A DNA stretch of 64,000 nt. Source: Pegea sp. RAD2-039 (lineage: Eukaryota > Chordata > Thaliacea > Salpida > Salpidae). The stretch's first letter is position 1. Each line of letters begins with the position of its first letter. Below the pieces are notes generated by a model, which saw only the letters and a program-made list of their open reading frames with translations, was not told the origin of the DNA and ran no database searches. The stretch is from positions 335,997-399,996 of the forward strand of contig JAQGEQ010000251.1 in NCBI GenBank assembly GCA_034620365.1, in the 5' to 3' direction. Shown here in pieces: positions 1-12,642 of this stretch. The translations under genes and the position numbers were made by a program.

Positions 1-3000
1 CAATTGAAATTGTGGTTAGAAATCGTAAAATGATTGTAATAACAAACCTAAACTTTATAAAAACATTTAGTTGCAAAAGTGAGTTTTGAAAGATTGTGTA
101 ATCTTTTTTCTGATAAAAAAAACTCAATTTTCTTAAGTATTTAGCTGAAAATGAAATGTTGAAAACAGTTTTTTTAGTACAATTAATAATAAAGAAAGAA
201 ACCCTTGTCATTAAACTTTCCCCAATACGTTGACAATGATCTAAAATTAGGTTTTTATCTAGTTGTTTTATAACCCTTCATGTTTTAGTTCAAAATCTGA
301 TTGCTTTGAAGTAGCTAAATGCTGAAGTAGATATAATCTTAAGATTATAAGTCTAGACGATAAGAAAAATGAAATTAAGCGGTAACAGTTGGTTCTTAAA
401 AATAGAAATCTATTTATTCTATACTTAACGTTTAACCAAAAAATTGATTCCATTCATTTGACGCATGTCTGTAGATAATAAATTATACAATACTTACTTA
501 AAAGTATATTATGAAGCAACTGAACTGATTCTGAGTAAATAATTTTCGTGGTTAACTGAAAACTCAATTCTTTAATGACAAGACATCGGAAAATCTTAAA
601 ATCAAAAATGTAAAATATTCAAAACAAAAGGAGTATTGTGTTTTATAAACTAACTTTTTATAACTAGAATGCTTTCACTAATTTGTTGGGTATTATGAAA
701 ATACAGCTTTAAAATTTTGTTAACTACAAGGTCAACAAACACTTAAATGAAAAACTAACTACATGTAGAAATCTTCTACTATCAAATTGTTTGGATGTCT
801 CATAGATAACTATTTCTTAACAATTAGGGAAAGAACCCAAATGCAGTTTAATTCATTTATAAATAGTTTTATAAGTTGTCATTATTTAGTTTAATTAAAA
901 TATTACAATTATGGCTTACAACTATTGATTGCAATAAAATAATCACTTTTTATTTACAAAACATTGAATCTTATCAATAAAAGGAAGTTTGTTTTCTCAA
1001 CTAAAACCAGCAACAGTGGATAATTAACCCATATTGTATATAAAAAAAGCACTTTAAGTCTATTTTTTATTGATACATTTTAAACTATAATAAAGTTTTG
1101 CAGAAACTTTTGAAATAATCAATTTAAAACAAAACGCTATAAATATTCTTTCCCATAAAATTCTTTGTTTTATCTCTGCACTGTTATCTAAAGTAATTTC
1201 ATTTCCACTTTTTGAGAAATACTTTCACGAAGTTGTTACTTTTTATTCTATCAAAAAAATTCGCTACGAACCATTAAAACTGTTGCTGAATTGATAGAAT
1301 TCTTAAAAACACTGAACAAAGTTTAACATTTCAAACAAATCTTCAATTTATATAAAATTGAAAAAAAGACCTTTTCGGAGTTCCATCTTTCTAAGTTGAT
1401 TTTAAAATAAATTAAAATAAATTTGAGAGAAGTCACTTTATCAATAAATGGAACAAACGAAAAAAGGGTTTATGATTTTTCAATTTTTTTAATCTATTGG
1501 GAGGTCAGCTAATTAGTTAAAATTTTTAATTATTAACCTGGTTAAATCAGACTTGTTAGCATCATTTTTAATATTTATTTCAGAAATTTATGAGATACTT
1601 AAATAAAAGATGACACAAACCTTTTTAAATCTAAGATCATATAATCGTCATAAGCATTTTAAATTATCTTCTTTAAGAAGATCTAATCGGTTTTATCATC
1701 AGTTCTTGTATAAACAATTTCTTGCCTAAACTCTATTTAAAACAGCTGACGTATTGGAATTTTTATTTCTCTCTGACAGCTGTTCACTTGTTTGTCTTTC
1801 ATTCTATATTTATAAATAACAAAACAAACTTTATCAGTTCATATAGGAAAAAACATCTTTGTTTCTAGAATGTTTCTTTTTTGGTGTTAACTTTCTTCTC
1901 TAAAGCAAGGAGCAAAATCAGTTTACAGATTTAAAAGTTTTTTAGCTTTAAAGAATTTCACTTTCAGCTGGCTATTTCGAAGAGTTTGTAATTGTATTTT
2001 ATTTTGAAAAACCATTTTCAAACAATAAACCACAAAATTTAATTGTTTAATAATATCATCAGCTTAATATATAAACTTTCATTTTAGCATAATGTAAAAT
2101 GTGACGCTAAATTAACTTTGAGTTGAAACACTAGTTCGATATGTTCTTAAGAAAGAGATACAACAAAACTTTATTTGGTAAACAACACCAGCAACTGATT
2201 TAGAAATAAAATAAATTAATAATTAGTAATAGATTCCATTTACTGTAACTACAACCGGCGTTCTAGGTTATTAAAATCAGGTTAGAAGTTAATTAAAGTA
2301 AGTTAATAACTTTTGTGATAGATTTACTTGTATATTTGTTAATCTAAACAGTATTTTAAAAACTTCTACTTTGAGTAAAAGTACGATTAGATGATTTTTA
2401 ATTTATATATTGCTATAAACTGCTAGAGCCTCTACACCACACAAGTGGAAATGAAATATTTTAAAGATGCCTTCAGATTATCAATTTACAAACAATATAT
2501 AAGTAAAGTAAATGTAAAATTTGTGTAAATCTGGTGGAATAGTTTTACTTTTTCATTTCATAGTAAATTAAACTAGCAATTCTGGATTACTTTTAAACTA
2601 TTACGCAGCTAATTATTAAATTGCACACAATGTGTAGATGAAATAGATGTAAAATTTGTGTACTAAACTGTGATTACATTTTCAAAAAACCTACTTGCTG
2701 TTAACACCAAATAATTCGAAAGGCCGATTACAACAGCTATTGCACAAAATCAATTTATTACAAATACTTCAAATACTAATCGACAATGATCAGCAATTAT
2801 ACATTTAATCAGTCAACAAAATGTTCAAAGAAAAAGTTGTTCTTAGATATTGGATAATGTTGAAACGTTTCGGAAAACATTTATAACTTATTCAAATTCA
2901 ATAGTTTTTTTCTTGAAATAGTTGCCTTATAAAAGTTTGAGATTCAAAACTATTAAATCATTACAGTAGATGATAGTCATTTGAGTTTTTTAAGACTATT

Positions 3001-3150
3001 TAACCGGCTTAAAATACTAGAAACTCCGTGGATATGGTCTTGAAAAGCGTTCATAAAAAAAAAATCAAAAGAAAAACACAAAAAAAAAACTTAACAATAA
3101 TTGCAGTGAGACTTTGAAAGGATAGTTTCACTTAAAATTATACAAAACTT
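1..3150. other. A+T-rich intergenic DNA, no gene seen
   Basis: No open frame with protein-like composition, no convincing exon flanked by splice sites and no repeat array was found on either strand. The short open frame at 268-453 is low-complexity and unsupported. Homopolymer A and T runs are common. The stretch lies downstream of the minus-strand Q-rich gene that ends at 3267. Confidence 0.5.
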
Positions 3151-3266
3151 GGTTCGCTGAATTTGTGTGAGGCGTGCTTGAACCCGAAGTTGACTGGTTT
3201 CGGGCTTCTTGAGCAGCCTTTTCTTTTCTGTTTAGTAACAACAGTTTAATATTTTGTATTATATTA

Positions 3267-5995
3267 TTACCAGTATTGATTTAAACTTAAATAGTTCTTA
3301 AATAGGTTTCTATCATCTATACTTGAAAATGATTTTGTTTGGTTGTTTAAAAGATATAAAACTACAAACTTTTTCCGCATTCGACCAAGTACAAATTCTT
3401 TCAATCTGTCTTTCACTTGTTGATGGGTTAGTGGCGTTTTTTCTGCAGTGTTGTTCCTTCAATAAAATTTGAAATAAATTTAAATGAAATAAGAGAAAAC
3501 TTAAAAAGTAATTGTACAATTTTGAACAAAAAGAATTAACCCTAAGAACTCATTCAAACTCTTAGATTAGTTTTGAACTCTTTTTACAGCCTGATTCGGC
3601 GGGAACGTCTATGCATGTGCATACATGTGTCAGGGCAGAAGTCATGGGTATCTAGTTGGTACCCATGCAGTAGGACTTCACATCTGCAACGAATCTGGTG
3701 CTATCAGATGAGTACAGTCACAAACTGCCTACGACTCCGGTTTTAAATTAGGAATTTTGCATCTCCGAGACTTGTTGGTATTTTACCAGACTCACAAAGC
3801 CTTTCTAACCGTTTTTTTTTTATAAGAATATGTGTCAACCGGGGATCGAACTCGGAACCCCCTGCTTGGTAGGCAGATATGTTTACCGCTTTGCCACAAA
3901 AATAAACGCGTTCGGTTTGAAACTAAAATATATTAAATTTAATTTTACGTTTTTGATGCGTAAAAGTAATTTATGGTCCTTTATATAAAATAAAATCAGA
4001 GAATCTAAATTTTAAAAATATTGATGTTTCATTTTAGTTAAGATATAATTTGCTTAGAAAGATATTAGTTTAGATGCAAGTAAATCCTTAGATCATAATC
4101 AAGAACGTTGAAACCAATCTGAGTTATTACTTAAGGTATTGTAATATTATAGAAAGTTTAAATAGATTGACAAACCCTTGGTCTTGAGAATTGGTTTCCT
4201 CATTGCGATTATATCTTGCCAAATCTTGCTGAGTTGGTAACATTTGATTGTTGGTGGGAATTGTAGCTGGGTAAGTTGAGCTGTGAGCAGCCGATTGCTG
4301 TTGCTGAGAATTTGTAGACTCATTCTTATAAAAGCATGGATGATTTTGGTGATGATTGTCATAAGATTGCTGGTAACAACTTTCTTGATAACTTCGGGGG
4401 GCGTTTGGTTGATGATACTGATATGTTGGATTGAATTGTAGTCCTGGAACAGGATGGTTTCGAGGATAAGTTTCTTGACTCGTTTGAGAAAAATTAGGTC
4501 CGTAGAACTTTGCTTGTTCAGATTGCTGGGAAGTGAAATAAGTAGGTTGAACTGGTTGCAAATAGTTGACAGAACCATGTCCAGTTCCTTGTTGAGCTTG
4601 TGTGTGGGTCACTGGCTGTTCATACATCTGTGCTTCAAGTATAGATTGTCCATTGGAACAAAACTCTTGATTCACTGGCATTTGAACGAAGCGATGATTT
4701 TGGTGGAGATGGTTTTGATATGATAATTGGTGAGGCACAGCAATATTTTCAGTTTGCATGTTTCCTTGAAAGGTTTGAGTTTGAAGTCGTTCAGCTGACC
4801 TACTAATATCTTCAGTAAAACCCGGTTGTTGCTGATGAGGTACATTTGCATAATAAGATTGATTATTGGTAAACGATTCTGGTTGATATGGCATACTTTG
4901 CATTTGAGTATGATGATATCGAACAGGGTATGGTCTAATCCTTGTTCCAACTCTACGTGATGCTCTAATAAATACAATAATACATTATGAACAACAAAAC
5001 AGTTGTAAGTACAATAACAATCAAAAAGTATCTACTTTCGAATAAAGTTGATTTTTGTTAAAAATTTTATATTGGTAAAACTGAAAATACTTTTTGTTAA
5101 TCAAGTTTGTTATTTGAAATCACAAAAGTCAAATATTCTGCAAATCTTGTATTACTGGTTTGTAATAAAAAGCGAATAAGCAGTAGTAGCCCGGTTCTCT
5201 CTCGATGTTCGAATAAACAAAGAAAGTTATCATAAGCAAATTGAATGTTTTAATTTACTATAAAATCAATAACGCTTTTTAGTGCGGTAGTCTTATACTA
5301 AAAAAACCTTATCTGAATTCTTAAATTGTTGGTAAGGTGAAGTTTTAAAAACAAGTATTAAAATATTTCTGTCTTAAAGGAAAATTGTTATTTAGCTTAC
5401 CTTGTAGTTGGTACAGTATTCAGTGGTTGATTACTGAAAGGGTTTGATGAACGAACGTTTGTTTGAGACTCAATAACACCCCTGAATAAAACAAATCTTT
5501 TAGTAATAATTCTGCTGCGATCATTTTTAAATCTATAGTTGTTGTATTTATACGTACTTTCATTAAAGTTTGCAGGTATTTTGATTAAATAAGCAAGTAC
5601 TTTTTTTAAACTCAAACAAAAATGGCAGTTTATTCGAAATAATTGCTTTACAGTCTTAAAAACTTTGTAATTATTTATTGTTAAACATCTTAAATCATTG
5701 CAAAAAAAAATAGAAAACTAAATAAACTTTTGAAATATAATTTATATGATACTAGTTACTTTAAAAAAGATTTCAAATTTAGTTGATAACAAAAACTATC
5801 TTACGGTTGCTGGCTTCCATCGGTTGCATCTTTAAAGTATAAATGGTTTTTACAATTAAATATTAAAGATTTAGATTATTATTTAGTTAGACTAATTATT
5901 ACATTATTAACATTAAAGAAAATAATTTCTTACAATAAAGAACAATTGTCTGGATAAATAATTACATGAGAAAAAAACTTACCCCCATAAAACAT
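3267..5995 (-). CDS. Gln/Asn-rich protein of unknown function, paralog 1 (5 exons)
   Basis: The function is not recognised. The model on the minus strand is 5995-5983, 5829-5805, 5481-5401, 4964-4176 and 3456-3267, which gives 1098 nt and 365 residues. Donors are GTAAGT, GTAAGA, GTAAGC and a weaker GTTTGT after 4176. All phases match the paralog at 12643-15632. The protein starts MFYG from a 13-nt exon. The fourth exon is rich in Gln, Asn, Tyr, Pro and His, with short conserved blocks such as RPYP near its start and MPV.QEF, EAQMYE, GTGHGSV and QPTYFTS further on. The last exon ends in a basic, probably helical block, RLKEFVLGRMRKKF, matched in the paralog. There is no signal peptide or membrane segment. 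Low complexity suggests a disordered, perhaps transcription- or RNA-related protein, but this is only inference. If the weak last donor is not used, translation would stop at 4127. The upstream promoter was not located. Confidence 0.72.
3590..3900 (-). mobile_element. tRNA-derived SINE in the last intron of Q-rich paralog 1
   Basis: Read on the minus strand, about 3897-3835 resembles a tRNA. It has a pol III A box (TGGCAAAGCGG), an anticodon stem CTGC/GCAG with the seven-base loop CTACCAA, and a B box (GGTTCCGAGTTCGATCCCC). The tRNA similarity stops there, and an unrelated body of roughly 240 bases runs on to about 3590. It is richer in G+C than its surroundings. The layout (tRNA head, non-tRNA body) is that of a SINE rather than a working tRNA gene. 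The parent tRNA may be a glycine type with loop triplet ACC, but the head has diverged. The 3' boundary is uncertain. Confidence 0.75.
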
Positions 5996-5999
5996 TTTT

Positions 6000-7900
6000 G
6001 TTTTAATTTGAAATAAATCAACAGCTTGTAAAAGAATTTTATAAACTTAATATCTGAAACAGAACTTTATTCGATCATTAAATTTAATAAATAGAAACTT
6101 AATTAAAAAATTTTAACCTGACATGATCTCATAAAAAAACTTATACAAATAAATTAAATAAATGAACATGTAAACTTAAATATTTTCTAAGGGCTACATC
6201 TTTTTAAGAAAAGGTACTTTGGGTACTACTAGGTACTTCGTCTCATACAGCAGTTTCAACTAATGCATGATATTCATTTCATTTGAATATATAAGTTGTG
6301 ATGGACGGTTCAAGCCCTGAAGCCGTAGTCTCAGTGTTGCATCATTTGATACTATCTCTACCTTAAGGGCATGATTTTACGCACAATTATCTATCTCTAT
6401 TGGTCATATTATCAATTTTATATAAGAATAGATCTTGGTACAATATAATGAGTAAACACTTATTCAAGTTATATACATTATATATAAATCCATAAATTAT
6501 ATATGGATGTCAAATATAACAAATCAAGAAGTACCTTTATTATTAGTCTCGCTGTTGATTATTTTTAGATAAGTTTTTAAGAATATAATACCGATAGATT
6601 TTTTTAACATAAAATTTCTATGAATTTCAAAGTCCTATGAGCTCAAGAAGTTACCCTAAAAAAACTGATTCTTTAATATCATTAAAGTTAAAATAAACTT
6701 GTCAGCTTTTCTAAGTAAAAATAGGTTTACTATTTTTCTGTTAAATCAATCTACAATCAAAAGGTCTTTAGTGAAAATACAGAAACATTTCTATTTCAAT
6801 AGAAACTTTGTGTAAGTTATCATATGGTTTTACACAACTTCATAAGGCTTGTTGTGGATTGAGTTTGGAGTACAACAACTCAATTGAAAATGTTCTAGAA
6901 AAGTTGTTTAATGGTTTATAATTAGTAAATGAATCCTCTATTATAATCAAGTTTCAGTTGGTATAAACCTTGCTTGTAAATAAATAAGGAATAAATAAAT
7001 TCCTTAATAAATAGAAAAAAAAATGTATAAAAAAACCCATCTCAAAAATAAGGATTTGAAAATCTTTAAAAACTTTTAGAAAAGTTTTTCGGTGACGCAG
7101 GAACTTTGTAAATGTTTATGTTTCTTACTAGGTACACGTGAGACTTATAAACACTTTTTTTAAAGATATTTTATCTATTCAGACAGAACTAAAGTTATTG
7201 ATGTAAAAACCATGAAAGGTTTTATTCCTGATAACTATCTTCATCGTCTAATTGCTTCTCTTAAACAAAAAGATTCTATTTTTATTATTGAAAAATGTTA
7301 GTCGGATTTTGAAGAATTTGTATATAAGGTTTCGAGCCTTGATTTCAATTGGTATTAAAATTACTAATTGTTGAAATATATCCATTAAGAATTTTATTTT
7401 CTTAACGAATTATAATGAATACTCAAAAGTTTCTAGAATAAAAACCTTTTTTTAGAAATATAATCGAAAGTATTATCTATTTTTATAACTGATTTAAATT
7501 GATGGCGCCATTTAAATTTCTTTTAAAATTGAGGTTTCACTTTTTATTGTCACCTGATTTGCTTCAAATCGTCAAATATTTTGATAAAATTTGGTAGCAT
7601 AAAATTATAATCAAACTTATAAAATTTCTGATCATAAAAAAACAAAAAATGTTTCCGAAAATAGTTTAATGTTTTTCTTAAAATTTTATATACTAAATTT
7701 CAGCATTGGTGGTAACGTTTATAAGCTGTTATGCTTTATATTTACTTACATTTGTCTAAAATGCTTATAAGCACAACTTTACATAGACAAATATTAGTTT
7801 AAAAAGAATACCAACTTCTGTAAGCTTAATTATTGATGTTGCAGTATTATTAAATCACAAAAAAAACTGCGACAAAATGATTTTTTGAAATTTTTCAAAT
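6000..7900. other. A+T-rich intergenic region upstream of Q-rich paralog 1
   Basis: No gene was found. A slightly less A+T-rich patch at 6180-6420 contains a B-box-like GGTTCAAGCCC near 6309, without a convincing A box at the right distance. It could be an eroded SINE. The promoter of the minus-strand gene that starts at 5995 should lie here, but I could not pick a TATA box with confidence. Confidence 0.4.
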
Positions 7901-7904
7901 GCTT

Positions 7905-8096
7905 ACAAATAATAATTTCTAAACTGTGAATTTTTCTCTTTTACAATACTATGATTCTGTGCAATTCTTCACTGTCATATGCTTTTTCGTTTACACGTCA
8001 AATAGATTTAATTTGTGAGAATGTGTGTTAGCGAGAGGTGCTCTCTTTAGGCACCCTCCTTCACATTTATTGTAATAAATAAATAAATAAATAAAT
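7905..8096 (+). mobile_element. 5'-truncated LINE copy, 3' end only
   Basis: This segment matches the 3' untranslated end of the LINE at 37230-38682. It begins at the TTTCTAAACTGTG that holds the stop codon of the parent open frame. It then runs through GAGAATGTGTGTTAGCGAG and CTCTCTTTAGGCACCCTCC, and ends in a TAAA microsatellite tail (TAATAAATAAATAAATAAA). A short tandem tail instead of a plain poly(A), together with 5' truncation, is typical of CR1/L2-like non-LTR elements. It contains no coding sequence. Confidence 0.85.
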
Positions 8097-8330
8097 TATA
8101 CTCACAAGTCCAACAAAATGAAAAAGGTATTGCTTGTCAAACGGAAACTATTAATAAAATAGTTAAAACTCCTCTACAACATTCATACACAATTACAATT
8201 AAAAATTATGCTTGTATCTGTTCTGTTTGTTATCTGTTTGTGAAATAAACGACAGTAAGTTTAAACTTCTTGTAAAACCAGCAATAAATCAACTTATTTT
8301 ATTTGGCTCTTTGATTAGGAATAGAAAGAT

Positions 8331-8420
8331 CTTACTTTAATTCATTCATTGTAGGAGTCTGTGTAAAAGATACCAAATAACCTTTTACTCGTTGAAGTAG
8401 CCAGTGTTTTCTCGAAAACT
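8331..8420 (-). other. Coding-like exon candidate, minus strand, unknown
   Basis: On the minus strand two frames are open up to a good donor (GTAAGATC) at about 8336. One of them reads WLLQRVKGYLVSFTQTPT, ending MNELK. The composition looks like protein, but no partner exon with a matching phase could be proven. It may belong with the coding-like fragment at 9700-9930 to a missed minus-strand gene or a transposon pseudogene. Confidence is low. Confidence 0.22.
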
Positions 8421-8639
8421 TTGTTTTAAATCTAAATTCATTTTTCAATTAATGAAACTAATTAGGTTTCTTCTTTAATCTATTAAACCAGTTCTAAAAC
8501 TACTTTTTATTTAGTTATTAAATAACTTTATAAAAACTTAGACTTAATTTTTCAAAATGTCTTCTAAATGTGGGTACTTTATAAAACATTTTTATTTTGA
8601 ATAAAGATATAGTTCATTCAAAGGTTATTAAGGATGTTA

Positions 8640-8945
8640 TAGCGTGAGGCGTAGTTGCTGGTCAACTTTCATTTCGTCATACTGCACAACTATTACTTGG
8701 AACCAGCTGCCATCAGACATTGTCATGTCAGAATCACTCGCGTTGTTCAAGCAGAAGCTGAACCGTTATAATATTGCCAACATTTTCATTTCTAAACTGT
8801 GAATTTTTTTTACTTTTTTATATTATTAACATCCTATGTAATTATTCACTATTATCCTTTCTATATTTTCGACTTAATTTCTAGCGAGAGATTCTCTCTT
8901 CAGGCATCTTCCTTTGCGATTTTTGTAATAAATAAAACATAAAAC
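8640..8945 (+). mobile_element. 5'-truncated LINE copy with end of ORF2
   Basis: The segment is nearly identical to the last coding part of the LINE at 37230-38682 (the region encoding WNQLPSDIVMSESLALFKQ, here frameshifted or diverged). It continues through the shared 3' UTR to AATAAATAAAACATAAA. The 3' part has diverged more than in the copy at 7905. It is a dead insertion about 540 bases downstream of another copy of the same family. Confidence 0.82.
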
Positions 8946-9337
8946 GGGAAGTTCTATTTGAAAACTTAATCAAAATTTTTGCAAACATAAATGGTTTTAA
9001 ATAAGTAGCTCTGAAGCAAGTTGATTTTAGGGTTTATTAATTTGTTAGTTTACATCTAACAGTTCATAATCAAAATTTTTTTGTTTTAAATGTAATTTAT
9101 GATGATGATAACGAAATCTTCCTGTCTAGCAAGGAGTGTTAGAAAAGTGTTGCCAAAAATAGATTAAAACGATAATAGAGTTACAAAAGATGTTTGAGTT
9201 TCTTCCTTGTTTTTGATGTAGATTTTATTTTTTCATCTTTTACTTACATCTTAAATATTATAAAACCAGCAGTATATGATGTGATTTAAATATATTTAGA
9301 ATATTTTGGATTGAATTTTCTTTAAAAAAGAAAACAA

Positions 9338-9574
9338 ATGAAAGGGTATTTTGTTGTTTCAAAATTATTAAAATTTTTTCTGTTTATTATTGAAAAGTTA
9401 AAACCAACTGAAACCATCATGAAATACAAAACATTTTCCTTTTTATTTTTTCTAGTACACAACCTGGATGTATATGGTAACATGTACAGAACCGATCTAG
9501 AAACACCATATTACAAAGCTAACGATTTGATCATGACATTTTCTTTATTTTCTAGAAGTACTAAAAACTTCTAA
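9338..9574 (+). other. Short open frame with a possible signal peptide, doubtful
   Basis: The open frame has 78 codons. An internal Met at 9420 begins MKYKTFSFLFFLVHNLDVYG, which resembles a secretion signal, followed by a short polar tail. A GTAACA after the hydrophobic part could be a donor. No downstream exon was found and A+T-rich DNA often produces such hydrophobic frames, so this is listed only as a weak candidate. Confidence 0.12.
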
Positions 9575-9699
9575 CTTTCAACAAACGAAACTAAACACAG
9601 TTTTAATATTTATTTGAAAATTTTGGATAATTTTTACACTTGATCTTTTATTTAAAAGTAAATATTCTTCTTTCTCTAAGTATCATCCAGACTCTTTAC

Positions 9700-9930
9700 T
9701 CCAGATACCTTGATATTTCTTTGTATGAAACTATTTGTAGTCCAAAAGCTGTAGTCGAACCTTCGATTAGACTACTTGGTGTTGTTTTACGTTTTTCTAA
9801 CTGGTTGATGATGTCAACTTGCCATTTAAAGTCTTAAATGTTTCAAACAGATCTCTAATTATATCAAAAGTTTTAACTTCAAGGTCACCTGCACGAAATG
9901 ATATCTGATGTTTTTAGGAAAATAGCAAAA
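9700..9930 (-). pseudogene. Coding-like fragment with a frame break, unknown family
   Basis: On the minus strand one frame reads RAGDLEVKTFDIIRDLFETF up to a stop. A second, overlapping frame then continues as DIINQLEKRKTTPSSLIEG and QIVSYKEISRYLE, ending at a possible donor GTAAAG. The change of frame within apparently continuous protein-like sequence suggests either two exons or a frameshifted pseudogene, for example of a transposon. I do not recognise the family. Confidence 0.28.
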
Positions 9931-9999
9931 TTTAAATAATATGAAAGAAAATGAAAATGTGACATTTTCAATAATATGATTGCTTTCAATAATTTTCAA

Positions 10000-12400
10000 A
10001 ACTTACTTGTACTATAAGAAATAGTTTAACGTCTATTATACAAAGTCTTATTTTATTAGGTTAAGGTTAGATTAAGTATTGAGCTAGGTTAGATTTAGTT
10101 ATTAAGTAATTAATAACATTATCTTGTCATATGAATAAAATTAAAAAAGATACAAAGAAGCTTTTAAACTGATCTCAATTTATATCAAAAAGTTTGTAAA
10201 ATTTTAAGATTACTGATTTTCAATCCGATAAGTCTTCCAAAGCTGAGTTTTTTCATCTAATTTTTTTCTTGATAAATGTTGTCAACTATGAAACTCAGTC
10301 AGAATGTTCCAGATTCTTGTGTCTACTTAACATAAGGCTTCACAGCAGCAATAGAAGCTTGATAATGTTTTTTTTATAAATTATTGGATATAAAATAATT
10401 GAAAATCTTTTTGCATTTGTTTTGTTGCAACAAAAGTATATAAACAAGTTCTTTATACTCTAAGTATTTGAATTTTTCGAAAAGTATATTTAAAACTGAT
10501 GATTAAAAGCTATGTATCGTTGCAGCAATCACAAACATGGTTTGTTCAAAAATGAGATATCATAAATCCAACCACTAATCTAATGATTTGGCAAAATTTT
10601 GAAAACTGTTTTTATTTCATTAGATTAAAATTCTGTCTACTAATCCTAAATAATTCTTATATTTTAGTTTTATATTTACTTACATTTAATAGTTGGAGTT
10701 ATATTACTTTTATCATTTTAATATTTTTTAAAACAAATGCTTGAATAAAAACATCTAAACTTTTGATAAACAATTTAATAGCAAAACAGAATAAGTTTGA
10801 ATTAATTAAACTTCTTTAAGCTCTGAGAAAAAGTCATTTCAGAAACCATAAAATGAAAAATCAAATTAGTTTTCAACCAAATTCAAAATGTTTATTTGTT
10901 GATCATCTTTCAAATAATTTCCTAAAATTTTACAAAAGTTAAAGTTCTATTTCGGTGGTGATAAAGAATAAATCATTGGTAAAGATGTTGCCTTTCTAGC
11001 TTCTTATTGAAATCTTATTTTCTTCATTTTTGAATAATTTGAAATAAGAAGCAAGGTTTAGAAATAGAAAGCAATTTCACACAGACATTTCACAAGAATA
11101 TATTAGTTGTTTTGTTTTAGGTTAAATATTTAAAATTTTTGATATAAAATGTTTGCAAATATTTTCATTCAACAAAATTGAAAAAGTTACCGAATTAAAT
11201 ATTTGATTGATAAAAAAAGTTTTTCAATTTTATAGTTTAAAGAACAATATTTTGAAATTAAGTGAATACTTTTTGCACATTTTGATTAAAGTCTTGTTTC
11301 GTCAGATCCATATAAAATAAAAACTTCTTTACTGAAAGTAAAAATCTTATCAAAGTAAATTGAATCAGATACTATCAAAGAAGAAAATAATTTGAAATTG
11401 TTAGCTTATAAGCAAATATTTTTAAAGACTTTTATAAGACTGTGTTTTCTGGTTGTTCTTTCTGTTGTTTTATTTGTATTTAAAATCATAAACATTGTAC
11501 TTTTATGTTTTTAATGTAATATTTACCAACATCTGTTTCCTTTAAATGAGTTTATTTTTTAGAAGTAAACAAACATGTTTAACTCTAAATATTTAGATTA
11601 TTTACAAACAAAAAGTTAACAAAACTTTCCTAGTAGGTATAAATTGCGATATAAAAGCAATCTTTTTTACTTTTAAAATTAACCTAAATTTTGTTAGTAG
11701 ATCAAATAATTGTTTTCTTCAAATTTTTACTTTTTTGATAAGAGTTCTATTAGCTAAGTTACTAACTAATTTCATTACTTTAACTAACTGAATAACTAAA
11801 AAAGTCTTACATAAATTAATTTTTTTTTTATTGGATAAATTTGCTTTATTTCGCTTGAAATATAAAATATATTAATTAATAGTTAAAAAGTAAGAATTGT
11901 AAAATAATAATTAAATTTCTTTTACTTTTAGAATGTTAGTTACAGAAATAGAGATGAAGTTATAAAAGAATAATATGAAAGAAGAAACTAATCAAATTAA
12001 CCAATCTTTTGCTTGTTGATAAACAGTTACCGAGTTGTATAAACATAAAACACTTTTGATAACATTTGACCTGAACAGTTTGAACTATTAAACAAATATT
12101 TATTATTTTGGTATATTGTTATCAAATTGTAAACAATCTATAAAAAAACAAAGTTTTTATTTTAACCGAATAGTAAGAGTAATGAAAGGACTCTTTAGTT
12201 TTCTTGTCTTTTTAAACAGAAGATAATATATAAAAGTAATTATTTCAAATTATAATTCAAAATATAAATTCCAAAGAAACGTAATTTTGTCTGAAAATGG
12301 TCTCTACAAGTTTTAGAATCAAATTTATTACTTTGAAATTGTAGTTTCAATCCATCTAATACTTTTAAAACTAATTCATCAAAAACCATTCACGTCTTGG
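10000..12400. other. A+T-rich intergenic DNA
   Basis: No supported gene. A minus-strand snatch at about 10330-10370 (YQASIAAVKPYVK) looks slightly coding but has no frame or splice support. The rest is long A and T tracts and short open frames. Confidence 0.4.
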
Positions 12401-12553
12401 TTTTCTGACTGTGAGTTTTGTACGTGTGCAAAGCTATGATAAAAATTTTCTCTTGAAAAAATCATCTTTACGACAACCAATCAAATGTTTTGTCACCTTG
12501 ATTTTTCCAGGACTTGGTTGGGCGTGGTTTTATCAGAGTGGGCCACGTTCATT

Positions 12554-12590
12554 GCTGCCCAAGATGACTGTAACTGTGTCTTGGCAGCAG
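12554..12590. other. Imperfect inverted repeat (hairpin)
   Basis: TTGCTGCC and GGCAGCAG form an 8-pair stem (one G-T pair). A one-base bulge follows, then AAGA/TCTT, closing a loop of about 14 bases. The hairpin sits in a short G+C-richer patch (about 12480-12595) that also holds CCAATCA and a GGGCGTGG GC/GT box, just past the 3' end of Q-rich paralog 2. It could be a regulatory patch or part of an old insertion. The stem is too short for a typical microRNA precursor. Confidence 0.35.
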
Positions 12591-12642
12591 ATTTTTCTTT
12601 CCTTAATATAATATAACATTACTCTTACAAATCCATTCTTAA

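Noticed and set aside
3835-3900. Functional tRNA gene
   Set aside because: The anticodon loop reads ACC, the acceptor stem cannot be paired and a long non-tRNA body follows. A SINE fits better.
4147-4977. Several overlapping frames on both strands inside the Q-rich exon
   Set aside because: They are shadows in a Gln-rich sequence. Splice phases and paralog conservation select one frame only.
12411-12611. 66-codon plus-strand frame
   Set aside because: It has no splice or domain support. The patch's composition and hairpin suggest a regulatory or inserted piece instead.
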